Assembly: GCA_001179505.1 (NCBI GenBank)
Contig: CDMY01000730.1
Coordinates: 1-26,322, forward strand
Direction: 5' to 3'
Length of the DNA stretch: 26,322 nt
From: Vitrella brassicaformis
Taxonomy: Eukaryota > Sar > Vitrellaceae
This document shows positions 1 through 9,317 of the stretch, in pieces. Position numbers and translations under genes: made by a program. A model generated the notes under the pieces. That model saw nothing but the letters and a program-made list of their open reading frames with translations, searched no databases and was not told the origin of the DNA. The first letter of the stretch is position 1; the number at the start of each line of letters is the position of its first letter.

Positions 1-363
1 TCTGCGTGCTGATGGGACTGTATTTGTATGAGTATCACGGACACACAGACGAGTGTTACGGTTAATGACAGTTTCCACATCGCCAACACTCTGAGTTAGA
101 GCAGATGCTACGTTCGTGTTTGTTCCGTCCGTGTTCACGGACCTGCTGACGACAGCTGGTCTAGGTGTGACGCCACTGGCTACTAGTGACGCCAACTACA
201 GCAGGTGGTGACGCCAACTACTAGACGGTATCTGCTTTGTATCCCCTATGTTTCTCTCACGGATCTCGCCCGACGTAAGTGTGGGCACGCTTTATATGGT
301 TGCGTATGGTTGCCTGAACCACACGGAAGAGCCGCTTATTGATGTGTGGTTTCCGATCATCAG
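1..363. other. Non-coding or intronic DNA upstream of the nucleoporin exon
   Basis: I see no convincing coding exon here. The stretch ends in a CAG acceptor at 361-363 immediately before the nucleoporin exon, so at least its right end is probably intron. A 14-nt sequence, gtgacgccaactac, occurs twice, at 186-199 and 208-221, and a more degenerate version lies just upstream near 168. Confidence 0.5.
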
Positions 364-1413
364 GGGAAGCGACAGTTTGAGGCCATAGCGTCCAAGATAG
401 ATGAGGATGACCGCCGGCTCGTACGCATCAAGGAGCTGCGCAAGTCGGTGCGTGATTCACGGGACAGCCTGGAGAAGAGGGCTCTGCGTCTGGCCGAGGA
501 CCAGCAGAATACCGACGCCCGAATGCGGACGACCGAGATGACACTCGAGAAGTGGAACGAAGAGGCGACTGAGCTGGAAGGCAAGTTCAATGACTTCCTC
601 AGGCTGGCGCAGCGTGTGGCGCCGTCCGAAGGCGAGGCGCCCTCGGGTAGTGTGACTCTGCCGTCGCAGTACTTCCAGGACCTGTATGTGCGGCTAGGGC
701 GACAGCTGTGGCAACTCAAGATGCGCCTCAAGGAGGTCGACGAGGCCATCCAGATGATGCAGCAGGACGCCCAGGCGACCCAGGGCACCTGGCTGTCCCT
801 CCACCTCTCACGTATCGAGAAAATCTTCCGCGCACAGCACTACAACTACAAGCACCTCGCCGTCACCCTCTCGCGACTGTCCAAGCAGGTCGACGGCCTT
901 AAGGCTGTGGCCGCCCGCAACCCCCAGGTGGCCGACCTCCTGGCCAAGAAGGCGCCCCACGCTGTATCCGGCCCCCCACTGGACCTCCCACATGCCGCCG
1001 CACGGCAGGCTGGTATCCAAGCCACGCTGCTCGGGCCTCTCGCCGGTGCTGGATCGAGCCTGCTGTTCGGCCAGCCGCAGCCCCAAGCCGCCGCTTCGCC
1101 GCTCTTCACCAGCCCTCAGCAGACGGGAGGCCTGGGGGCATCCCTCTTCAGTGCGCCGCAGGGGCCCGGGGGAGGGCTTTTCGGTGCGTCGAGTCAGGGA
1201 GCCACCACCAGCTTGTTTGGCGCGTCGCAGCCTGCCAGGGGCGGTATCTTCGGTGCCCAGTCTGGCCAGCAGCAGACTGCGGGTCTCTTCGGTGCCACAA
1301 CCGCCGGCGGTCTGCCTGGCGGTGCTGCGGGCGCTGCATTTCTCACGCCTCAGACGCAGCAACAGCAACAGCAGCCGCACTTTGGCACTGCGGCTCCGTT
1401 CGTAAGAAGGTAG
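364..1413 (+). CDS. Nup58/p45-like FG nucleoporin, 3' exon (5' part outside window)
   Basis: This is probably the last coding exon of a nuclear pore central-channel nucleoporin that helps form the FG permeability barrier. The first ~200 residues are a coiled coil with the Nup58 layout: a long charged helix, then a PSQYFQDLYVRLGRQLWQLK segment matching the family's P-x-x-YF...L...Q helix, then a third helix. The C-terminal ~130 residues are Gly/Ala/Gln-rich and carry FG dipeptides in contexts such as LLFGQ, GLFGAS, SLFGAS, IFGAQ and GLFGAT. No ATG opens the frame, and CAG at 361-363 is a good acceptor in phase, so the N-terminus lies upstream of the window. The stop is TAG at 1411-1413. A strong donor (ttc|gtaagaag at ~1399) just before it leaves an alternative spliced end open. 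A Nup54 or Nup62 assignment is less likely because of the YF helix. Confidence 0.72.
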   Translation, partial: GKRQFEAIASKIDEDDRRLVRIKELRKSVRDSRDSLEKRALRLAEDQQNTDARMRTTEMTLEKWNEEATELEGKFNDFLRLAQRVAPSEGEAPSGSVTLPSQYFQDLYVRLGRQLWQLKMRLKEVDEAIQMMQQDAQATQGTWLSLHLSRIEKIFRAQHYNYKHLAVTLSRLSKQVDGLKAVAARNPQVADLLAKKAPHAVSGPPLDLPHAAARQAGIQATLLGPLAGAGSSLLFGQPQPQAAASPLFTSPQQTGGLGASLFSAPQGPGGGLFGASSQGATTSLFGASQPARGGIFGAQSGQQQTAGLFGATTAGGLPGGAAGAAFLTPQTQQQQQQPHFGTAAPFVRR

Positions 1414-2492
1414 GATAGGTGGTTGGTAGCTGTCGCTTCGCTGGCATCGTGCCGTTGTCGGTATGCATGATAGACTGAATGGACCGACTGGATGTGTGAG
1501 TGTGGTACATTGCTGGCATACGATTCGTCTCAACTGCCCACCTATCGAGGTGGCTTTGTGTGAAACTGCCAGCGAGGACAACCAGTGTCAATCACTCAAA
1601 ATGAATGGATGTATTGATTATCTCCTGTATCAGACGTGTGCGATGAAGAATGTCTAATATGACTCACCCAACCCGCACCAATGCATGATGTGTACGTATG
1701 TGCACACGTGCATCATATCATGAAAGGGTGTGTCGCCCCGCTACGTTCCCTCGCTCTCGAGCACGCCACGCCATCGTTGGCTCACTGGCTTGATGAGCAG
1801 AGAGAAAAAAAGAAACGTAAAGGCGCACACCACAACAACAACACCGCCACTGTACACACAGAAAGTGACACCTCTACTGACAGCAGCCCCCACACCCTTT
1901 CTTGTCTCCCCGTGCCGTTTCGGTGTCGCCGCTTTCCCCTCCTCCACACTCGATCAGGCCACGCAGACACACACTCGTTCGCCAATGAGCCAACGACAGC
2001 ACAACCTTCCCCGGTGCAAGGAAGGACAAGGCAATGACACACACATCACTCCCGTATACTCACAGCCTCACAACCCTTTCTTGGCTGCCTGTCTTGTTTG
2101 GTGTCGCCGCTTTCCCCTCCGTCGAGCGCCACCAGGCCACGCAGACACACGCTCATTGGTCAACGAGCGAACGACGGCATGACCTCACTACACTCAAAAG
2201 GGGCAGGAACGCTCACAACGCTCCCACACGCGGGCACAGAGGAAGCCAAGCCAGCAACCCCACCGCCCGTCGATGCATCATTGCGAGAGGGTTGCATACT
2301 TCCGGCTAGACTGACACAGACTCGGTTTCGCTACACACGACGAAGGAAGGCGGCGCTCTCTACTCATCAACTAACTACACAGGAAGACCTACCTACCTAC
2401 CAATTCATCTACCAGCCGCGACCACGCCCTCCTCACGCCCTACCACTGTAAGATGTACACGGGTACGGCCCAAGTGGTTGGCTTGGCGGTTG
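1414..2492. other. Gene-poor interval between convergent genes
   Basis: About 1.1 kb separates the nucleoporin (+) from the next minus-strand gene. Open frames here are rich in His, Thr, Ser and Arg, lack G/C-ending codon bias, and overlap on both strands, so I do not call them genes. The interval contains the diverged tandem duplication listed separately. Confidence 0.55.
1862..2178. repeat. Diverged tandem duplication, unit about 175-180 nt
   Basis: Two copies can be aligned by eye, about 1862-1999 and 2034-2178. Both contain a block 'ccctttcttg', then 'ggtgtcgccgctttcccctc', then 'caggccacgcagacacac', then a variable end with 'caacga'. A more degenerate third copy may begin near 1730 ('gtgtgtcgccccgct...gccacgcca'). 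No coding function is apparent. Confidence 0.6.
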
Positions 2493-3292
2493 TCAGCGCA
2501 CGTAGTGGAGCCGGTATCGGCCGCACGCGTCCTTGATGGCCCTATCGATGTACCTGACACACACATCTATCCATCCATCCATCCATCGGTCGTCGAACTC
2601 GTCCGTGTCTGTGTGGGTGCGGCTCACATTTAAGCGTCCTCCCCCCCGGCTGAGCACATCTCCCCGCCCTCGAAGGCGTGCATCTCCGCCATAATCTCGC
2701 CCCGAGTGATGCCCTTCGACTGCACATACACACACACAGAATACATCAACCATCCTCTACGTGTATCCTCCTTGTGTTCTCGGGTGGGGGGGTGTGCCAC
2801 ACCACACACACCGGGGTTTTAGCCTTGATGGCGAGGGTCAACACGCGGTGCACACCACACTGGCGTACGGATGGCGGTGTGGATGGGTCACCTACCTTTG
2901 TCCATGTCGTTGGCGTTGGTGAAGATGATGCTCTCATACGGGTACACCACCTCCTGCGATACCCATCCATCAGACACACATGCATACACATGACCTGCCT
3001 GGGCTTCTTACGTCCATGGGTTTCTTGTGGCTGGCCATGTCTTGAGGTCCGAATCCACCTATGTGGATCTCATACACGTCGGGGTGGATGATGCCCTCCA
3101 GGTCGATGAACCGGGGCTCTTTGCGCCGCTTGCCGCCCTTGACCTCCTTCAAAACCTCCTGGACCACACAGACACACAAACACGGTAGATCTGCACGGAG
3201 TCCTCCCTCACGAGCCGTACCTTTCCGGCCTCGTAGTCCTTCAATGACATGCCCTTCTGGCGCGGCACCTGCTGCTTCTTCTGTGAGCTCAT
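2493..3292 (-). CDS. Unrecognised intron-rich conserved-looking protein, phase break at one intron
   Basis: I do not recognise the family. Proposed exons in coding order are 3292-3221 (starts MSSQKKQQVPRQKG), 3158-3012 (contains PRFIDLEGIIHPDVYEIHIG), 2953-2896 (EVVYPYESIIFTNANDMDK), possibly 2859-2812 (VLTLAIKAKTP), 2719-2658 (SKGITRGEIMAEMHAFEGGE) and 2553-2493 (YIDRAIKDACGRYRLHYVR, stop). All boundaries are GT/AG and codons end mainly in G or C. The first three exons join in phase. The third ends in phase 1, while the next two need phase 0, so either a microexon is missed or the frame is broken there. The 2658 donor (gtgctc) is weak but is the only one giving the phase needed by the last exon. 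The product would be small, basic at the N-terminus and without membrane segments. It may form one gene with the block at 3383-3639. Confidence 0.5.
2564..2587. repeat. (ATCC)n microsatellite
   Basis: Five tandem atcc units in the likely last intron of the minus-strand gene ending at 2493. Confidence 0.8.
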
Positions 3293-3382
3293 GGATGGGG
3301 AGTGGAGGGACAGTTGCTGGTCGAGACGAGGCGAGAAAGAACGACGTTACCACCCGCCCCCCGTCTCAAACGCACGGCAGGC

Positions 3383-3639
3383 TCACGCAAGCCCATGTGG
3401 AAATGAGACCACTGTCCAGCCTTTCTGCAGTGGTATTTGCGGCGCGGGCCCTGCTGCTGTGTGGCGTATATGAGTCGCCTTCCACTGGATGTGGAAGATG
3501 CGGTGCGAGTCCTTGATGAAGGCGACTTTCTCGGGATCTTCCTGACGTGCGAAGAAGAGCTTCAGACGGGCCGGGAGACAAAGCGGTTGTAGTAGAAAAC
3601 AACCATGTCTTCGACGAAGAGATCAAGCACGGTGGACAT
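3383..3639 (-). CDS. Unrecognised protein fragment with internal frame shift
   Basis: From ATG 3639 the frame reads MSTVLDLFVEDMVVFYYNRF. The coding signal then continues one frame over as RLKLFFARQEDPEKVAFIKD and on through HRIFHIQWKATH to a stop at 3383-3385. The change of frame falls in the GC-rich stretch 3565-3590 (ggccggg). Both halves have G/C-ending codons and normal globular composition. An acceptor-like CAG lies just upstream of the first half, so more 5' exons may exist toward 3700. No family was recognised. Possible explanations are a real frameshift (pseudogene), a sequencing error, or two unrelated exons of one gene. It may be the 5' part of the gene ending at 2493. Confidence 0.4.
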
Positions 3640-3764
3640 GCCTCCCTCTGCGGGGCGAACACGGCCGCGGGCAGGTCTTGCCCAGGTGTTCTCATCGGAT
3701 GACCTCATGAACGCGCGAATACAAACGGGTGAGTGACGATTCATCTCTCCTCGCTTCAGAACAA

Positions 3765-6700
3765 ATGTCATGGAATGATTGCGCAGCTTTCGAGGAGCAT
3801 CTCAATGATTTGACTGATACGGCCGATCAGCATGTGAGGCGCCGCGGCAGCCACGGACACATCAATGTCACGGCCACGTTCGGTGATGGACTCGGCAGCA
3901 CAGACACGGCCAGCAAGTCAACGTCGTTGGACGGCAAAGGCAACACACACGTCCGCCCGCTCCGAGAGGAGCAAGGGAGCTTTCTTCGAGGGGCCTTTCA
4001 AGGTCAGGGTCCATGGAACGGACCCCACCTTGGAGGCCGCTCGTTTCAGGCAGGTCACGACCGTCGTCAATCTGGTGACAATGGGTACGTAAGAGCCTCA
4101 AAAGGCACCATGACGACCACCTTTTTCATGTTCATCCATATCATTGTGTTGCTGGTCCATATCATAGTGTTCATGCTGCTGCTTATTGGGATTGGCTTGC
4201 TGAATGCTGGAGCAGAGCGGCTTGAAAAGATTCCGCCAAGTGAAAGAAAGAGAGAGGGAAGATTCTCCAACGAGCGCATGCATGATTCTCTGTGTGCCCT
4301 TTTTCGATTAGTCTTCTACGATGGCGAGTGCCTTCCTCGCTTCTTGTCGATATCTAAGTTCGTCGAGGCCGATTTGCAGACAACCCATATCCGTATTGTC
4401 CACGACAACACACCGTCGTGGATCTACACGGCTTTTTTGGCTGTCGTACGCCGTTGTCGCGATCTGGATCTTCCTCAACCACACCATTTGGTGGCGATCG
4501 ACGGTATCAGCGTGGAAGCAGAAGCGATGGCGGCGATATTTGAAGTCATTCGAGTGCGATGACAAACTGAGTCACACGTCGGTGGCGCTGAGTCTCAAGA
4601 ACAGCAAGATCGTCACTCAACGCTGGTCTGAGGAGGATGGAGATTCGTCGACCACCGAGGAGTCCGTCACCTTCACCAAGGCGTTCCGCGTGTGGCTCAG
4701 CCACACACAAATGCGAATTTTCCTGATTTGGTGAGAGCACATTCAAGACTCGTCTTGTTCTTCTCTATCTTGCGCTTTCCAGGTTCCGCTACTCCGGCAT
4801 CAATGGGTAGAGGTTACAACTTCTTCATGTCTCAATGCAACTATTACCTTTGTGTCCCCTTCACATACAGGAAGCTGTACTGGATTCTGATGTGTGGCGA
4901 GGAGACTCTCGAGATGCTCCTCCAGACCTACCGCTCTCTCCTTATGGACGGCATCCACCCCACAACCGGGAAGGAGATCCCCGCAGGCCTCGCATACATC
5001 CGCATCTCCCTCACCTTCATCATCCTAATGCACGCCCTCATGTGCGTGGTCATGCTCCTCCGGCGAAAGCGGGGCTACGCGACGATCGGCAGCTTCTCTT
5101 TCGGCTTCATGTACTCGTTCCACGCCGCAGTCCACATCGGGGCGCTCGCCAACCTGCACTCTCGTGGCCCGATCCACTTCGTGGCGACCTTCGTACCAGT
5201 GTGCCTTGCCCTGCATGAGCTGAGGACACTGAACGGGTTGCTGCTATGCAAGGTGATGAGGCGAAGAGACCGACAGAGACGCAACAGATGGCTTGCTGCA
5301 ACTTGTATCTCTATTGTATTGGCAGGGTTTTCTTCTGTGGAAGAAGGTCCTGGACGACGTCGACGAGGCCATCACGAGTTGCCGCGTGTACTCCAGACGG
5401 CCTACAAGTGGCTTTGGCACACGATCCAGGTCCTGGACTCCTGGCAGAAGCCCCATCGCTAGTCTACCAGCCGAGAGGTCACCGGTCAGCCCGCTGTCGA
5501 CAGTCGATGGAACCCCCGCCAATAAAGGCATCCCACGTGAAGGCATCCCCCAATCCACGAGGGGACTGCGGCGAAGACAGTCGGTCAAGGCATCCGGTGC
5601 CGGCAGGAATCCCTCAGACGCGCTCCCTCAAATCAGTCTTACGACACCAGGGGATACCCCTTCGTCGGTTTGGTCGCCGACCGGCGCGGATATTGATGCA
5701 AGCGATGCCGCGTCCATGGGCCGGATGTGCCGAAGCGGTGGTCCGTTGGGGGCATCATATCCCCCATCCATCATCACTCCCAAACCCTGCCAGCTTCCAC
5801 ACCTGCGCCACCACACCCAGGAGACAAGCCTCCGAGACTCTTGAGGGTCAACGTACAGGAGGAACGCCTGTCGTCTGGGGCGAGCTCACCAGCCACGTTT
5901 CGCAAGGGCACCCCTCAGACGCGTGTCAGCCCCGCTTCTACCCCAGGCGGCATCCGGCCGGCCGTCGTCATTTCTTTGCCGCAGATGAGGTCCAGTGTGG
6001 CCCCGCCGAGCTCTCCCGCGGGGAGCGGTGGAGAGACCAAGGCTTCACAGCCAGTGTCGACGGCGAGGGCGACTCCGAAGGGCTTGTTTTTGAAGCTGAA
6101 CCCCATACGTGTGCCGTCCATGGCCATGGCTTCACGAAAGTCTATCGCGTCGGTGCGTACAGGCAAAAGAGGCGCAGAGAAGACGTAGAGAGAGATAAGC
6201 ATTTCTCTTGTGCCTTTGGCTGTGGTGTGCCTATGCAGCACATGCGCATTGGTGACCAGCTGGGCGCGATTGTGAATGTAGAGGACTTCCTGGAAGAGAC
6301 CGAATCAGAGGCGATAGCGCTGTCCATGAGACACGGTGACAGTGCCCACGCGGCCGCCAGCTGCAGGGCGCGGAGCATTCGGGCAGACAGCCAGCCATCT
6401 ACCAGTCAGCCTGATGCCATCTCGATGACATCCACAGCGACACCGTCACACGTGCCCACCTCGCCCGCCAGAAACCGAGGTAACGTCACTTTCTTTCCGG
6501 CAGATGCAAAAGGTATGCCGACATTGGAAGAGCACACGCAGCAAAAAGGTCAACCTTCCCTATGTGGGGCTTCTCAGGCGTCGAAAAGGTGCAGGAGAGC
6601 GTCGTTCAGACCTTCAGGCGGAGGAGTCTTGTCCAGCTGGTGGAATACATTTTGCTGCCGTTCATGGTGCTCCTGCTGGCTCTGGCGCTCGGGTATTTTG

Positions 6701-8533
6701 TGTTTGAGACGGTGCAGCGGGCGCGGGGGTCCTACTACTGTTACGAACGCAACATCAAGGGATGGGACATGTGCGTACTGAAGGTGAAAGAGCCACAGCA
6801 AAATAAAGTCTCTCTCTCAACCAGGCCATGTCTGTGTGCGCGCTGTGCGATGCCCTATCAGACATGGCCTTTATTGGGTCCCTTGTTCACCCTCCAGCTG
6901 CCGTGCAACTGTGTCTACTTGGACGCCAAGGAGCCGTCGGAACCCTCAGCGGACAGGCTCAATCATGCCATTGAATTTCTTCTCCACTCTCGAGGTACCC
7001 ACCAGGGTTCTTCGGTGTCAACAGCGCGGCATCCCGATGTCTCTCTCATCTCTAGGGGATTGGCTTCGGCTCGATGGATGTATTTGCGAACGCTGGGACT
7101 GGCGCATCCCCGGACCATCGAGCCGACTGATTTCCATGTCTCAAGTGCACAAGTATTTGAGTCTGTTCATGTCACGCGAACACATATGCAATGTCTCTCG
7201 TTGGCACGACTGTCCGCACTATCAAGCAGTACGAAGGATGACAGGACAAGAAAATGCCAACACAGACCAGTCTGCAGATACACGTTGCGCCTCCGTATAT
7301 ACCCACACCTTAATCTATTTACTCGCCCACCTGGCCTGCTACATGTACTCACCCACCCAGTACTCGTCATAATGCCACCTGTCATACACGGGCTGCACTG
7401 CGAAGGAAACACTCGGATGTCTCCTCGAAAAAGTTAATCTATATGTACGCGTCACTGGGGTAACGAGGATATGCTTGTGGCCTTTTGCCCCGAGATCAAG
7501 CCGGTCGTCCGTCCTATAATTCCACCGTGCAACTTTCGGAACGGCACAGACCGTTCCAGCAAGGTGGAAATTTGCACGGACGATTATAACGTGACATACC
7601 TGGGCGATTCCGCGGGGAATTTCACAATCCTTCCCCGATTCCCCATCAAGATGCTCAGAGAGACAGACGCACCTGCGATATCTCATGGGCGGCCGATCTG
7701 AACTACAGGTGATGAGGTGGGATGCAACAATCGCTTCTTAGTGTGTGTGCGCTTATCGGTGTGTCTCGGTCTTGCCTGCAGGAGGTGCCTGAAGGGCTGC
7801 GGAAGCTACAGAATCTCGAGTAGGGGTTTTGGTGTGGATGGGGAATATGTTCCGTCTATGTCTCTCTCTCTCTCTTCGTTCGTGTGCAAACGTAGGTTCG
7901 TGTTTCTGGGATTCAGCCGCATTTCTCAACTTCCTGAATGGATAGAGGACCTTCCGGCGGTCAGAGTGATCGACCTGCGCGTCAACGACATCAGCAGCAT
8001 CCCCCACAGCGTCGTCAAGCTTCGAGACGACCTCGACTGCCTTCTGCTCCACGCCAATCCGATCTGCTTTGGGACTTTCTTTCGCGACCCTTCACACCCC
8101 ACGGAAGTAAGCCTGGAGGATGCATGGCTGCATTAGAGCCATGTTGTCGCCTGTGTCCTCAGTTTATTCATCCGTGCGGCGTTGAGCTGACGGACGCATG
8201 GACGTCGGAGTGTCTCAACCTGTGTGAGGTCGCCCACAGCTTCTTCCTCCACCTTGACGCAGATGGTGACGAGCTCGTCTGCTTGAACGTCTCGCGACTC
8301 AGATCGCAATACGCAGCATGTGAGTTAGAAGCCAAAGCTCTGCGCAAGAAGAGGTGTCTCCACGTGTTTGCAACGCCCATTGCGTGCATTCAGTTAAGAG
8401 GCAATCCTTCGTGGAGGCGATTAATATGTACCAGAGTGAGATGGACGACTGCGCCTCTTGGTGGACCTTTATGCTGTTTGCTACCGTCGGGGCTACCGAC
8501 TGCGCCAGATGCGCTTGGGCCCTCAACCAGTGA
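3765..8533 (+). CDS. Polytopic membrane protein with C-terminal leucine-rich repeats and Cys-rich region
   Basis: Exons: 3765-4239, 4312-4730, 4783-4806, 4871-5252, 5326-5737, 5794-6152, 6239-6479, 6578-6783, 6898-6994, 7056-7228, ~7456-7708, 7782-7819, 7896-8106, 8163-8319, 8394-8533. Splice phases agree, with two exceptions described under findings. A soluble N-terminus is followed by TM1 (FFMFIHIIVLLVHIIVFMLL), TM2 (WLSYAVVAIWIFL), three hydrophobic segments in the fourth exon, and a long Ser/Pro/Thr-rich loop (exons 5-7). A last TM (VEYILLPFMVLLLALALGYF) comes next. After it come Cys-rich extracytoplasmic pieces (CNCVYLDAKE, CICERWDWRIPGPS) with N-glycosylation sequons (NGT, NVT, NFT). 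LRRs follow (EVPEGLRKLQNLE, ISQLPEWIEDLPAVRVIDLR, ISSIPHSVVKL), then a Cys-rich tail. A surface receptor or scaffold role is inference; no enzymatic domain was seen. The start is the first ATG after a likely 5' leader. Confidence 0.7.
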
Positions 8534-8686
8534 TGTGCCAGATGGGGTTACCCTGTGGTGTGCGTGTGGGTTTCTGAGTATTTGTTGACATTGAGCTATC
8601 AGTGAGTTATGTTCTTCCCTGTTTTGAGGACTTTCTTCCTTAGACTAGGATTTGTCAATGGTTCGTCTTGTGGTCTTCACCATTCA
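8534..8686. other. Short convergent intergenic region
   Basis: This stretch lies between the 3' end of the LRR membrane protein gene (+) and the 3' end of the small coiled-coil gene fragment (-). I see no coding signal and no canonical AATAAA on either strand. Confidence 0.4.
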
Positions 8687-9010
8687 TCAGCAGCCACTCC
8701 GGCCGTGCGCATGAGGGGATGCGATGGACACCGGCTCCTCCTCACCGCGCATGACCGCCTGGCTGGCCCTCACTGCGTGTGCTGAGGATCATATGTCTGC
8801 AGGGCATGAACATGGCGGTGGCGTGGCCGTGGGGGGCCGGGGAGGGGTGAGCGCGGACAGTCTGATGGAGAGAACAAGGAGAGACATGGTACATAAAGGA
8901 GATGGAAGTTGGCAATGCGAGCGTATCGGTTCTTGATGTCTTGCATCTGCTGCATGAGTCGGGCTCTCTCCTGCTCAACCTCAATCTCGTGTTGCACAGC
9001 CGCGGCACCA
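8687..9010 (-). CDS. Small coiled-coil protein, 3' exons
   Basis: Two exons fit on the minus strand. Exon 9010-8886 follows a gtgcag acceptor and encodes VQHEIEVEQERARLMQQMQD followed by IKNRYARIANFHLLY, a charged amphipathic helix typical of a coiled coil. It joins in phase to exon 8772-8687, which encodes RASQAVMRGEEEPVSIASPH and a short tail to TGA. The donor used (cat|gtctctcc) is not strong, and an upstream GT (tat|gtacc) is an alternative. Exons 5' of 9010 were not identified with confidence. The upstream region overlaps the promoter area of the divergent methyltransferase gene. The family is unknown. Confidence 0.4.
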
Positions 9011-9317
9011 CTGCACGCATTCATGCAGGCAAAAAAAAACACACGGACGCCGATCAGGCTCTTGCTTTGTCGATTTGGTACTCGGGTGGGTTGTGTGACT
9101 TCGCCTTCGGCACCCACATCGGCATGGATGTCGAGACACAGCAGTCATGGCACACGTGCCAATGTCTTTGTCTCTGTATCCCTCCCTCTCTGATTCGCAT
9201 CGTTGGATTTACAAGTTGTGTGCGTGCGGATTCCCATTTTTACAACTGTGTAAACAATCCCATTTACGTTTTTCCCTACCTATACGGGTCCCACTTATCC
9301 ACGTACACACGGTCGCT

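Noticed and set aside
360-788. Long open frame antisense to the nucleoporin exon
   Set aside because: Ser/Arg-rich shadow of the coiled-coil coding frame; the plus-strand frame has FG repeats and a recognisable family pattern.
808-1581. 257-codon minus-strand open frame over the FG region
   Set aside because: Rich in Arg, Ser and Leu with no motif; produced by the repetitive FG coding sequence read backwards.
1681-2451. Several plus-strand open frames of 90-150 codons
   Set aside because: His/Thr/Ser/Arg-rich, overlapping in different frames, no codon bias, and they follow the tandem duplication; treated as non-coding.
6504-6512. 9-nt microexon between two CAG/GT sites
   Set aside because: It would leave a 24-nt intron before it; a single intron 6480-6577 joins the exons in phase.
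5246-6781. 511-codon plus-strand open frame
   Set aside because: Only its 6239-6479 part coincides with a real exon; the rest runs through introns and other exons in the wrong frame.
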